A stretch of DNA of 64,000 nucleotides from Proteles cristata cristata (Eukaryota; Chordata; Mammalia; Carnivora; Hyaenidae): the NCBI GenBank assembly GCA_017311185.1, contig JAESUZ010000132.1, positions 930,001-994,000 on the forward strand. The letters run 5' to 3'. Positions 44,031 through 58,770 of the stretch are shown here, one piece after another (position 1 is the first letter of the stretch; every line of letters begins with the position of its first letter). The position numbers and the translations under genes are program-made. The notes under the pieces were generated by a model. That model worked only from the letters and a program-made list of their open reading frames with translations. It did not search any database and was not told where the DNA came from.

Positions 44031-44689
44031 CAAAGGTTATACTCGATAATGTTCCTCCCTTGCTCTTTCTTTTAGCCACAGTTTCCTGGTCTGTCACCTG
44101 GGGAAGCCATTCTGCCAGCTTCACCACTGTGGTGGGTGTTGGGAGAGGAAGGGGACTGCGGTTATGGGTGAGACAGGCTCTGGACGCAGCAGGGATACCT
44201 GGCCTCCATGGGCACTGCCCCACTCCTCCCTACCCCTATTCCCTCCAGAGAACCCCCTAAACCACACAGGGGAGCCCAACACACCACAGTGATACAGGTG
44301 CACTGGGTGTGGGCCAGGAACACACACACACACACATGCACACACCCCCTTTGTCCCAGAGCCTATGAAGAACAACAGCTAACCCCTGGCTCTGGCGTTA
44401 GGAGATATCCCAGACTCAGATACCCCTGACCCAAGTGAAATCCCTTGCTTTGGACCTTTCTTCTGGTCCTTGGCTTGTCTCAATATCTACCCCCAGGAGA
44501 TATATTTTACAAACCTTAGCTTCTTTGTGCATCTAATACTGAAAGTATAGCCCAAATAACTGCCACTAATGTTGGCCTTGGGAGAGCAGGATTGAGGGCC
44601 TAGAAGGGAAGGAGACCAACCGGCTTTTCATTATCTTTTTATGCTGTTTGATTTTCTTTTCTTTTAACCAAGTACATGTAATATCTTTT
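44031..44689. other. Non-repetitive intergenic DNA
   Basis: No gene recognised. A short (AC)n lies at 44322-44336. Confidence 0.5.
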
Positions 44690-44890
44690 TAAAAATTAAA
44701 ATACCCTACCCCTGGCAGAGGGAAATTGTGGAGCCAAGGAATCTGGACTTTAGCCTAAGGGTAATAGGGAGCCAAGGGAGGTTTCTAAGCAAGGGTGTGA
44801 CTTGCTCAGATGTCAAAAGAATTGACTGCTACAGAGCCATGGCCTGGCTTGAGCAGTGACTGCAGCTAACAGGAGACCAGCTGGGAGGCT
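44690..44890 (-). mobile_element. L2 fossil, antisense
   Basis: AATCTGGACTTTAGCCTAAGGG, AGCCAAGGGAGGTTTCTAAGCAAGGGTGTGACTTGC and CAGCTAACAGGAGACCAGCTGGG. Confidence 0.7.
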
Positions 44891-46297
44891 GGGACACTCC
44901 TCTGGAATCTAGCCTGAACTGAAGACCCATTCATTGGGGGTCCACAATCTGGTGCTCACAGAGAGGTATGCTTTCCTGGATCTAACCCCAAGACGAAACA
45001 CAGACTTCACAGAGACTGCACACAATCTCATACACCTGGTGGCTGCATATCTGTGACTCCAAAAGAGACAGGACCACCAAACCAGGCTCAAGAGTTCATT
45101 GCCACTTCTTTTCCCCTAACAGAAGCAAGGGTGCCAGGGAAGATGGTGGCTCATATAAAGCTGATGCTCCCCCGAGGAGCAATGTGCCTTAGAAATTAGA
45201 ATCCCCGTTTGCTTCCTGCCCACCTCTCTGTTCAGTCCCAGCTGAGACAGAGGTGGGCTCATTCTTTCATTAAGTTTGCAGGTAGCAGGTGGCTGAGGAA
45301 GACTTGGGAACTGATCTTACTCTGACTGGACGTATTGCCTGGACAGTATCACTGCATGTCCCCAGAACACTGAGCCCAGGAAACGCCCTCTCCTAGGGGT
45401 TTCCCGACAGCACCTGCTGTAGGCAGCCTTGCTCACTGGCACTGGCCAGGCTCACACTGAAACTCTGGAAGATGAAAGAGGCTTGAGGGACTGGCCTCAA
45501 GCTCTGAGCCTGGATTTCCAGCGCTCTTAGGGTCAGAAGTCAGAGGCCTTTTGCATGGAACAACACAGGGATCCTGGGAAGAATCCAGGCCCCAGGCTGC
45601 CCTGGACTTGAATAACATAACAGGGATGGCCTTGTGTATTTAACCTCTCTGAGATCAGTTGTCACATCTGCAAAATGGGAGTCATCACACCCTCCTCCTA
45701 GGCTGGCTGGCCTAAATCCTGGATGGCCTAGTGTGCACCTACCCAGCACATCGCACAGCACATGTCTCTTGTCTCTTTAGTTCTCTCAGCGAGGAGAGAT
45801 GGCCAGGGGAGAGTCGGCCAGGCAGAGGTGGGTGACAGGAAGGGAGGAGAGAAGCCCCAAACTAGCTCAATGGAAGGCAGGAGGAGTCCCGGTTGATCTT
45901 TCTCTCTTCCTACTTACTTCTACGCCCAGATGCTTGTTTCTCTATCTAAATCATCAGAAGTTTCTGATCAACAGGAGGGGAGGTGGTGCGAGGACCCACA
46001 GCACTAAGTTCCAGAAAAGACCATGAATTCAGGTTCCCCTCACATTTACAGTCAGAAACCTAGAAACTTCTCTGAACATCCCCATCCCTGTCCCCAAGTG
46101 GAATGGCTACAAGAGACCAAGGGACAAATAAATGCTTGTTCCTAGTCCTCCAAGAGTTAGTGAAAATTTCAAGCCCCACCCCATCAGGTGCTCATACGCC
46201 TTTGCCTGCCTCATCATCTAGTTAAGCCAAGTGTCCTTATTTTATTTATTTAGTATCATTATTATTTTTTAGGAAATGTCCCTTAGAGCAGTTCCCT
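44891..46297. other. Non-repetitive intergenic DNA
   Basis: No gene recognised. A weak sense MIR fragment may lie at 45628-45720 (TTTAACCTCTCTGAGATC, GCAAAATGGGAGTCATC). Confidence 0.45.
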
Positions 46298-46420
46298 AAC
46301 AGGGATTTAGTCCAGACTCTGCCACTGTGTGACCATAGGCAAGTTACTTCCTCTCTATGTGCCTTGGCAACCTCGCCTTTACAAGGTGGACGGACCAGAC
46401 CTAACTTCTAACCTCAGGTT
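46298..46420 (+). mobile_element. MIR fossil, sense
   Basis: TCCAGACTCTGCCACTGTGTGACCATAGGCAAGTTACTTCC is a clear MIR core. Confidence 0.85.
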
Positions 46421-48440
46421 CTGCGGTTGGGCTTTAGATGTGCACAGTCTCCTTTAAAAATCGGGGAACACTGATTGTATCCCAGAAGGGAACTGAGGGG
46501 TCAGAGGGGCCTTTGGCACAAAGAAGTCCTTCCTGTTGCACTGTATTCCCCTTTGCACCTTCTGAATTTTTGAACCGGAGAAATTTTTTATCTATTTAAA
46601 AATAAACAGATAAAATTTATATTTAAAAGGAAAGAAAATGTATGCAAATTCACGAATGTGAGGGCACCTATGCTTTCTGGGGAAGGACCCACCATTTTTG
46701 TCACATTTTTCTACAGTGTCTCTGATCTCAGAGAGGTTTAGAAAGCATTTCACTAGATGACTTTAAGGTCATTCCCAGTTCTCATTTCCTGGATTTGATA
46801 AAGTCTCAGAGAAAACAAAAGTGAATTTCAGTAGTCATTACCTTAACAGCTTGGGCTAGATGCACGTGGAAATGCACCCGTGAATCCTACGTTTGGTAAC
46901 ATAGGCATGCATGCCCACACAAGCCAAGTGGGTTCATATGTGAATGCGGGACTCAGTGGCTCTCCGATGGTGCAGTCTTCAGAGGTCAAGGTCAAAAAAT
47001 GATCCCCATCAGCCCATTCTCTCAAGACCCTCCTTGCCTTACTCCTGTGCCCTCTAAAACATCCAACTTGGATGTGCTGTGCCAACAATGCATATAAATA
47101 AATACAAGATGGATTATTAAATGTCGGCCACCTTGGCTCTGTGGGGGAAGGTGGCGAGAAGGATGGGAAATGGCAGAGATGGGGGAAAGCCAGGGTGAAC
47201 TGGCGGTGAAGAAGCCTGGGCTCATCCAGAGATCTCCATCTGAATCTCTGAAACCCGTAAGAATCCATTCTCCTGTGGGAGAAGAAAATGCTTCCTAGGC
47301 ATGCAATGTGGAAAGCTTCAGGGAAGGGGGAATCTAGCTGAGGGATCAAAGCAAGACTGGTTAAGGCAACCAGACTAGGGGCTGAATGGGTCTGAGCGAA
47401 GAGAAAGGTCACATGGTTCCAAAAAAAGAAAGGAGAGCCACCATTTAACAAATGGCCCCTGGCTATGGTAAACTTTAATTAACTGTGCCATTATAATTCA
47501 CTTCCAGCCTGAGTTCCACCCAACCCTCGCTCTCCCTCCCACTCCCTCCCTCCTCTCCCCCAGGCCTCATCAAGGCAGCCTTCCTTAGTGAAGCCAAACT
47601 GGCCGCCTTTGCTGGATGCCTCATTATTACAGCTACTGCCTCTCCCGCTAATAATGCACCCAGCAACGAGGGTGAACAAACTCCACTGTTCTCAGCTCTT
47701 AATGCAGGCCTTTCCTACCTATGGGCACTAAAGCGAAGGTCTTGTAATCCTAAAAGTTCCTGAATGTCATATCATAGCAATGAAGACACAGTGGCAGGCC
47801 CCCAGCAGCAGATGTGCACACAGAGGCAGTAACAGGACCAAACCCCCACTTGGAGCCACTGGACTGTACTCGCAGGTTCTCCATCCAGACAGGTAATCCA
47901 CATATCGAAGTTCATGTGCGCAGTTCAATGCCATGGCGGCGCCCATGGCTCCTCCATTCAATGGTGGTTAAATTACACCCGTGACACTCTATCTCTGTAT
48001 TCTCAGGCTGCTGAGCTTTACCCATTTGAAGAGTGTATGTGCGGGGAGTAGGGGTTGGGAGCACCTTAGAGGATCTTCCAGGCGAAACATGCTTGGTTTT
48101 TATTAATGAGCTTATGAGAAAAGCCAACCCAGACCTTTAAGTGAAAAGCGTGATTGGTAGCCAGGCGAGGATGGGTTTTAGAATTAACTCTTCCTACAGT
48201 CTGCTATGCATTATCACCCCCAAGTTAATTACCCCTGAGGATGAAAATAGGTTTCATGACTCATAAGCACCAATACAACACTTGGCAGCAGACAAAAATG
48301 CAAGGACACATTTGCAGGAAGCTGACACGCATATCTATTTATATGTGGGGAGATTCTTAAAGAGGTGAGACAGGCACCTCCCATGTCCCAGGATTAAGAG
48401 GCTTCAGCAGATCCATCAATTGCCAGTTATCCACACCCCG

Positions 48441-48441
<1 letters not shown>
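46421..48441. other. Non-repetitive AT-richer DNA near the IRF2BPL 3' end
   Basis: About 2 kb with no recognised repeat. A 202-codon minus-strand open frame at 46843-47451 has no known domain. Segments at 47461-47720 and 48080-48350 have TAAT-type homeodomain cores and look like candidate conserved non-coding DNA. Confidence 0.5.

Positions 48442-48485
<44 letters not shown>
48442..48485 (+). repeat. (CA)n microsatellite
   Basis: 22 uninterrupted AC units. Confidence 0.97.
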
Positions 48486-48487
<2 letters not shown>

Positions 48488-49556
48488 TCATGGTTTCCAC
48501 TACTTCAGTGATGGTGGTGGCAAAGCAGGAACAGAAACTCAAAGGATGTTATTAGCAGCGAGTCCCAACACCAACCCAACCTCCACACGGGTGTTCTGGG
48601 CTTACCCAGTGATTTGCTTTTCCCCAAACATGCCTGCACCCATACCCACCTCCCTCTCCACCTGCTCCCGCACCCTCTTTGATGGGAGTGGATTGGAGAC
48701 ACCAGGTCTCTTCTCTTATTCATCTATTCCTCACCTTGATGGGGACTGTCCCTGTGCCCGCACCCCTACCAGGAGTAGGGCGTGACCAGGAATGAATTTC
48801 AGGTAGGTTTTGTTTTGCTTCCTCTCTCCAGTTTTCTCCTCTCTTCCATTTGCCTCCCACAAAGTACAAGGTCCAAACCAGGTTTGTTTGCCTTGCCCTC
48901 GCTCTGGGAGAGCTCCAGTCTGGTCTCGGCTCAGGGGGCTCAGAGCTCCAAGGGACATTCCCTTCCTGGTCCCTTTCCCCACCCCTCTGTACCTCACAAA
49001 CGCTGCCCAAAAGTTGATTAGAAAAATACTTGAATTTCTTCACCAGCGGGAATGGGTTTTATTTATATTCCTAAGTGCCCTTTGCCTCAGGAACTGAATT
49101 TGGCTTTTTTTTTCCTCTCTTCCCCCACTCCCCACAATTCTCTTTTGACCAGCTAAGGGTCCTGTCTTTAGAAGCACTCCTCTTAAAGAGAAGAAACAGG
49201 AGTGATAAAGGAGATGGCTCTGCTTTTCCAATACATCAGCTGGAAGCTGGCATCGCTCCTGGCTCAGTCCATGCTTGTGTTTCTGTTGCCCCCAGCGCTC
49301 ACGCCTCTGCAGACATCTCCCAGCTCTGTGGCATTTTTGCTTTACATGTCGCGTGATTTCTGCCACATCGAAGAGGCAGAGCGTCCCAGCTTTTCTTATG
49401 TGCCCCCCCCACTTGAACTCGAGTCACAGCTGCACTGGAGAGTTCCTGACAATGCCATATGCAGATGGGGCGTGCATGGGGAAAACAGAGATGCAGAAGA
49501 GTAAACAGAAATTGCTTAGTCAGCAACCCTCCCGCCCCCAGAGGTGAATGTAAATA
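48486..49556. other. Non-repetitive DNA just beyond the IRF2BPL 3' end
   Basis: No gene recognised. Short overlapping open frames on both strands have no known domain. Confidence 0.5.
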
Positions 49557-49557
49557 G

Positions 49558-49588
49558 CGGGGGGGGGGGGAGGGGGGAGGGGGGAGGG
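49558..49588 (+). repeat. G-rich low-complexity run
   Basis: About twelve consecutive G, then AGGGGGG repeated, then AGGGG. At least four G-runs of four or more with single A spacers give strong quadruplex potential, about 170 bp beyond the IRF2BPL poly(A) signal. Confidence 0.85.
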
Positions 49589-49734
49589 GCAGTCAGCCAG
49601 CACAAGACCTACAGATGCCAACCTCCCAGGGCTTGCAAAGGCACCGCATCTGTGTCTTCTCCTGGCAGGGAGGGTGTCCCCTCTGTTGAACTATGTGGCC
49701 TTAGCTCTAGAAAAACACACTTGCTGACTCGGGG

Positions 49735-50591
49735 CAGAATTCATATCAATTGAATTTATTACAAGTTACTAAGCTCCAAGGCACATTACAGTGTTCTGTT
49801 AACTACAGAAATGTATAAAGGACAAACGGAGCAGACTCCCCATGTCTAGCATTTCGCTCTACTGTTCAAAAGCATCCGTGCATCGATAAAACAAAAACAA
49901 AACAACACGTGAAGATCCAACACATTCAGGTCAGTAGAAACAAACCAAAACATTTTCCCTCACAAACTTGCAACAAAAAACACCCCACCCCCCCCACACC
50001 TCCCCCTTACCATTTTGCAAACGAAACAGAGTAACAAAACGAAACGGAACAAAACCGAACAAAATAAAGTGAAGACTTCAACACTCGGGGCTGTTTAGAA
50101 AGAAGCTTTCACCATTTTATAGCATCTCTTTTTTTTTTTTAGGCAGCAACACTGGCCTTGGCAAAAAAAAAAAAAAAAAGTCATTTTCTTTTGTTGTTGT
50201 TTTTTTTTCCTTTCAGAGAGTGCATAACATTTACAAAAATACACACCGGCAGCAGTCGTTGCTAAGGGCTATTAATTCGGTACCTAGGCAAACACTCCTG
50301 CCACCAGATAAATGCTACCGAAATGATGCAAATGACCCAACCAATATTATACTGCTTAACACAAACCAGCTTATCCTTCAAATGAAGAAGTTACATACCT
50401 TTTGTTTCAAAATATAGAAACATACGACGAAAATAATGTCTATACATAAGACTAACTTTTTGCAGTTTGTTATATTCACAATTCTACATCTTGGGGGTGA
50501 GGGAAAGGGAGGGGGGGCGAAGGGTGGGGGAGGGGCCCTCTGGATCGGAGAGGAGCTGGTCAGGGGCAAAAGGAGGTGGCTGTCTTGCGGT
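49735..50591 (-). other. IRF2BPL: IRF2BPL 3' UTR
   Basis: On the minus strand this follows the TGA/TAA-terminated CDS and runs about 850 bases to an AATAAA signal. It is AT-rich, unlike the GC-rich CDS, and has no repeats except an A17 run and a T12 run (plus-strand view) at 50129-50179 that could form a hairpin. The end is set by the poly(A) signal and is accurate only to about 20 bases. Confidence 0.8.
49755..49760 (-). terminator. IRF2BPL: Poly(A) signal AATAAA of IRF2BPL
   Basis: TTTATT on the plus strand is AATAAA on the transcript. It is placed at a sensible distance (about 835 bases) after the stop codon. Cleavage is expected 10-30 bases further left. Confidence 0.75.
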
Positions 50592-53850
<3,259 letters not shown>

Positions 53851-53898
53851 CGCGCTGTCCCCGGCTTGGCCGCGCGGGATGCCGCCCGGGCGGAGCGC

Positions 53899-53906
53899 TG
53901 ACGTCA
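53899..53906. promoter_or_regulatory. CRE, TGACGTCA
   Basis: Full palindromic cAMP-response element in the IRF2BPL promoter region, which suggests CREB/ATF input. Confidence 0.7.
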
Positions 53907-53987
53907 CCACCATGCTCTGCACCAGTTCTCCCCCCCCTTCCCTTTACACTTCCTCTGTCTGTGGAGCCCACTTGTTGCTCGGGGAAG

Positions 53988-53997
53988 GCGCATGCGC
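53988..53997. promoter_or_regulatory. NRF1 site, GCGCATGCGC
   Basis: Exact palindromic NRF1 recognition sequence, about 80 bp right of the CRE. Typical of CpG-island promoters. Confidence 0.7.
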
Positions 53998-54080
53998 GGC
54001 AGGACGCCCAGATTCCTCCCAGTCGGCCCCGCCTCCGCGCCTCCGCCTTCCCCTCCCCCCCTCACCGTGTGTGTACAACA

Positions 54081-54984
54081 GCTGAGGCCGGGCGAGCTAA
54101 TGCTGGAAGTCCAGGGCTGGGGGTGGAAATTAAACAGACGATGACCTTTCCTTTCCCCGCCCGGCTTTCCCAAGTAAAAACGCATTAAAAAACCACAAGC
54201 GTCATTTCCGATCCCGCTCCCTACCCCACCCCGGGCAGTGAATTTAAATGTCCACTTTCAAGATTCTCGTGGCGAATTTCATATAGGGTACTACCCATTT
54301 CATCTGTAATCAGACCTCTCTCCCCTCCCCCCCTCCCCACCGCCGGTATGGATGTTACATTCATTGCTACCATTGATGCCAAGGCACCTGCAAAATTAGC
54401 TATTTTCCACTGGTCCAGAAACTGCCTTTTCGAGTTCTTTTTGTGCTCTGGTCTAGGAACCCGAGTTTCAACGACAGAGCTAAATGAATTCAGGGTGAGT
54501 TACTCCTCCTCCCAGTCGCACTCTAAAAATTTTGGCTGAATGTCTAAAGAAGCTGAGCACCCAGAGCACCGGAGGCCTTTAAGGAAAACAATCTACTGAC
54601 TGCTCACAGCTGGTTTTGGGGGCAGGGAGGGGGAAGGTACTGGAGAGGCCAAACAGGTGAGTGCTTTTTCCGGGTTTGATAAAAGAAGGTGGAGCAGGTG
54701 GAGCAGCATTTAATAATATTGCTATCTCTTTGTAAACCACAGTAGCAGTTTTCAAGATCGTTTTCATATGTTGTGATTTCATTCCGTAGTGCCCCAGAAA
54801 GCTGAGCAAGGCTGTGATTTCTCTTCTGTTAGGGGATCACTGCTCGTCTTTACTGCTTATTGCAAAACAGATACGTTGGTCATAGCTCTAGTTGGGACAG
54901 TTCAACTGAATCTTCTAAGTGCTGTGTCTGCTCCTCCCACCCTAATGAAAATTGAGATTATCATGGGCTAGGCTGGAGGAGGGG
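54081..54984. other. Non-repetitive AT-richer DNA upstream of IRF2BPL
   Basis: No gene or repeat recognised. It begins right at the edge of the CpG island and may contain proximal regulatory DNA. Confidence 0.5.
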
Positions 54985-55150
54985 AAGCAGTATAACGGGA
55001 TTTCAGGTTCTGGAGTGTGTTGGACCAGGTTGGAATTTCCTCTCTATCACTTACTACCTTTGTGACCTTGAGCTAGTTACTTTCTTTCACATTATCTCTG
55101 TTTTCCATCTGTACAATGGGATCCTAGCCCCCAACTTACTAGAATTGTTT
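54985..55150 (+). mobile_element. MIR fossil, sense
   Basis: CACTTACTACCTTTGTGACCTTGAGCTAGTTACTTTC and CTGTACAATGGGATCCTAG are clear MIR core. Confidence 0.9.
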
Positions 55151-55184
55151 GCGATTTCGTTTTGTTTCTTGTCAATAATAGGAG

Positions 55185-55390
55185 GTAACTCACTGAGATT
55201 GCCATGAGCCAGACACTACCAGGTGGTTTTCTTGCATCATGTTTAAACTCTTAATACTGTCTCCAAGGTAGATTCTATCATTAGCTGTTTTTCAGGTTCA
55301 GAAGTAAAGAGGTTAAATAACTCACCCAAGGTCACACTGCCCTTAGAGATGGAGCTGGATCTGAATCCAGTAACTCTGGTTTGAGAGGGA
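55185..55390 (-). mobile_element. MIR fossil, antisense
   Basis: ATGAGCCAGACACTACCAGG, GTAAAGAGGTTAAATAACTCACCCAAGGTCACAC and GGATCTGAATCCAGTAACTCTGG. It lies tail-to-tail with the sense MIR at 54985. Confidence 0.9.
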
Positions 55391-58300
55391 GTTCTGACAA
55401 GCTCAGGTTCTCAAAGGTGGTTTGCAGTGTTCAAAATTTCCATCAGCCCTTCTTTGTTACATACAACCTCATGTAAAGTGCTATGCAAATACACCTTCAT
55501 AACCAACCCCCATCCTTCCCTTTCCCAACAGGTTATGCCAGTGAGTTCTCACACATAAAGAAGTTTTGGATCTGCCACTGACACAGACTGAAACATAAAC
55601 ACACCATACAGTGTGTAGAGCACAGTGTCAGGCTTCACAGGAAGCTGTCAGTAAGTGTTGGTTATTAGTAGCATTGATGTTAATGTTGGTACTATTGCTA
55701 GTTAACACGTGAAAGCACTTTGTAAATTGCATAAAATGTAAGGATCATTATGCTCATGGCTACTATTACTACTAACTAATAAAGTTGAGTTGAGGAAGCA
55801 AGAAGTATTTATTTTTATTTTGACACTTGACCTTCAGAGACTGTTCTCCCATCCAGCACTCCTCAGCACATGGTTCTCCCACGCATTCTGGGGTCATAGG
55901 TGCAGAGGAAGGGAGCTTTAAGGATAGGGAGAAAGGGGGAAGGAAGAGCCCTAGGGAACCCCTCTTTCATCTCACAGCAGCCAGATCTCTGTTATTGCAA
56001 AAAAAAAAAAAAAGTGCGCTCACTGAGCACCCCCAACAATAATAAACTTTCCCTGGCCGGCTTAGTCCCAGCAGTGATTCCTCTGTAAAGAGCTGGTCCA
56101 GGGCATTGCCTCACCCTCCCAAACTTCAGCCCTCCCCACACCACAGCTAGCCTGGAGTGAGTCAAAACATAGGGCTGGGAAATGGAGTGACATCCCCGCC
56201 AGCCCAGGGCTCCAGGCTCATTAGCTCTGGCCAGCGTGCTTCACCCATTTCTTTACATTAATCTTTCTTCAGCCCATCATCCCTTTATTAAACCAAAAAC
56301 ACTGAGGAACAGTAACCTAGCCCCAACCATCCAGCCAGGCTGCTAGAGAAAGCAAGTTGGAGTCTGTGTCACAGTGTTATGCTTGGAATGCGTGCACATA
56401 TGTCTCCATCTCCCTGTCTGTCTCTGTCTTCGCTGTTACTGAAGGAGAGATATATATACACATACATGCCGGGTGTCTTCAGACACAGTGAGTTAGAAAT
56501 AAACATGCATTTAAACAAACTTCCAGTACAGTCTCATAATCCTTTAATTTAAAAAGCATAGCTCTCCTGATACCCTTCCCCCCTCAAAGAATCACCATCG
56601 TTTATGGTGATCAGTTTTGTCCTAACTGCGGGTCTGAGATGGCCCTATTTGGGAATGAGTCAAAACATCAATGTTTTGGCCATGTGACAATACCGCGTCC
56701 ACAGTATGAGGGGGAAGGTATGGGGTGGGGCTGGGGCTGGACCTAAAACATCAGGTGGAGAGGCTGGCGGTGGGGCCTGGGAGACCAGCAAAGCCAGGTT
56801 CCACCAGGCTCAAGGGGGAAACGCCTGCAGTCTTCCCTCCATATCCCTCCTATGGTTGTCTCCCCTCCAGCGTGCCATCTGAGCTGACGCTCTCAGAGAG
56901 CCACCCCCCTCTGAACTGGAGCAAAAGGTCAGCTCTCCACGTGGCCTTTCCAGAGACCACAGCACAACCTTCAGGGTGAGAAGGTCGCAGCATGTCCGCA
57001 CACTTCTAAGCTCCCTGCAGTCTCCCTTTCGTCCACGAGCCCTTTCGAGCCATTTGCGGCAGAGACGGGTGGCCTGGGGACTCTTCAGCCTGGCATCCCC
57101 TCAGCCAACTGGCTCGGCCTTCAGAGAGGCTCGGGCTGAACCTCGCGTCACCCCGCTGCAAAGCCGTGCGCAGCCAAGCGCTCTGGCTGGAGAAAGGCCT
57201 TTTTTGGTAACGCTGAGCCTGGCGGTAAGCTGGACCCGGTGAAAACAAACGTCTGGGTTGGGCCTTCTGCGGCCCCTCCAAGGGACCCCTTACCCGAGAG
57301 CGCGGACTCTGGGGGTGGGAGAACCAGTCAGCGCGGTAATTTACGCATTGACTGGGGGGCGGGTTCTGTGACGGAAACATTTGCCTTTTCCTAAAGTATT
57401 AATTCTGGTATTTAAAAAAAGTATTAACTTAGGCCAGGGCGTAGGGTTACGCAAGAGCCACTCGGGCGAGGAAGCCCAGGAACAACGTGATTCGCTGAGA
57501 ACCCCTGGGGAGGGGAGCCAGTGCCACCCGCCAGGACCTGCCCAGCCTGCGGCGCGAGGGCAGCTGGGCGCTCCGAGCAAAACTGGGTGGAAGAAAAGAA
57601 GGACGACGTAGTGGTTGGTGCTGGCACAGCGGCCAACGGCGGCGATCAGATCTCTGCTTTCTTCCTGAAGGGGCGGGGAGCAAGGAAGGGAAGAAAGGCC
57701 GAGGGAGTCGCGTCTGGTTCCTGCCTCCTCCCGGTTTCCTCTCCGCCAGCGTGCCAGGGCACGGGGGAGCCCAGCGCTGCCCTCAGCAAAAGCTGGTGTG
57801 TGTTTTCAGGTCCGAAAATAAAGGAACCCTGGAATGAGCCTCTTAGGGATCAGGCTTAGAGGAAAAAAACGGGAAGTGCCAGACAAGGGTTCTATTCACT
57901 GGCCCAGTTGGGTTAAAAAACAAATACCCACACCCCAAGAAGGGGAGTAACGGAGAAGGAGACCTTGGAGGACTAGAGTGAGCTGAGAGCTTGGCGGGCA
58001 GCCCTTAAGGCCACAGGTGCACAGACCCTGGACGCTCCCTCCTACCGGGCGGCATGCGCATGGGCCTGGGCAGGGAGCAGTGGGTTCCCACCAGCCCGCA
58101 CCAGTGCTGGGGATTTCCACTGCCTGGCTTTGGAGACCGGTCGCCGCCCGCCGCCACCCGCTTTCCTGCTGGGGGCCCCCCAGAAGGCGGGGCCTCAGAG
58201 CGGGAAGCCCTCCCTGAGGCCTCCGGGTCCCACGGTCAGGCTGGTACAGACAGGCAGTCATCATCACTGCTGTCACTGGTTGGGGTGGATGGCTACGCTC

Positions 58301-58424
58301 TGCAAATATTTTGACTTGCCTGAGCTGGGTGGTCAACCCCTAACTCAGGAGAAGGAAGAAAGGAGGGTGTTTACATTGCACATATTTACATTATGTTGTT
58401 CAACTTGGACTTGGCTGACCCTAA
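55391..58424. other. Upstream flank: MIR 3' scrap, AT-rich DNA, then a CpG-richer zone
   Basis: At 55615-55690 a sense MIR 3' end (CAGTAAGTGTTGGTTATTAGTAG) is visible. A15 lies at 55999-56013. From about 57000 to 58230 CpG content rises (GCGCAGCCAAGCGC, GTCGCCGCCCGCCGCC) with no recognised gene. No protein-like open frame. Confidence 0.5.
57000..58230. promoter_or_regulatory. Secondary CpG-rich zone upstream of IRF2BPL (candidate)
   Basis: CpG clusters near 57140-57180, 57300-57350, 57535-57660 and 58125-58200 stand out from the flanks. It could be an alternative promoter, an unannotated non-coding RNA promoter or an enhancer. Visual judgement only. Confidence 0.4.
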
Positions 58425-58570
58425 GTAGCTATTTGACCTTGAGCAAAATCACTTGAACTATGTTTCTTAAGTCTGTAAAATGGGAATGATTTCACTGCCT
58501 CCTTTGCCTGCCTCATTGGTCTGCATGGGAGATACAAGATTATAATGTACTTAATAAAATGTAAAAGATA
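58425..58570 (+). mobile_element. MIR fossil, sense
   Basis: TATTTGACCTTGAGCAAAATCACTTG and GTCTGTAAAATGGGAATGATTTCAC. Confidence 0.85.
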
Positions 58571-58589
58571 ATGAACAATATAATGACGG

Positions 58590-58770
58590 CCATTTGTCTA
58601 GGGCCCTGAAGTGCATTCCCAGACATTATCTCACCGATCCCCACACCAGCCCTGTGAGGTAGGTGTTACTTTCATCACCCTCCTGTATAGGTGAGGAAAG
58701 CAGGTCCAGAGCTAGTTCAGAATTACTGGAATCCGGGTTCTCTGGCTTTCAATCCAGCATTCCTTATTCT
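58590..58770 (-). mobile_element. MIR fossil, antisense
   Basis: CATTATCTCACCGATCCCCAC, CCCTGTGAGGTAGGTGTTAC, TATAGGTGAGGAAAGCAGG and AATCCGGGTTCTCTGGC. A third case of paired opposite MIRs in this window. Confidence 0.88.

Noticed and set aside
44909..45091. A 60-codon minus-strand frame with a Cys/Arg-rich look
   Set aside because: No family match that I can support, and too short to argue for a gene.
46843..47451. A 202-codon minus-strand open frame
   Set aside because: No recognisable domain, no homologue I can recall, and no splice or promoter context. Possible but unsupported as a gene.
48442..48485. A repeat array that might be CRISPR-like
   Set aside because: It is a simple CA microsatellite in a mammalian genome. 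No repeat-spacer structure exists anywhere in the window.
58160..58195. A second CTCF-like motif (CCCCCCAGAAGGCGGGG)
   Set aside because: Too many mismatches in key positions of the consensus to list as a site.
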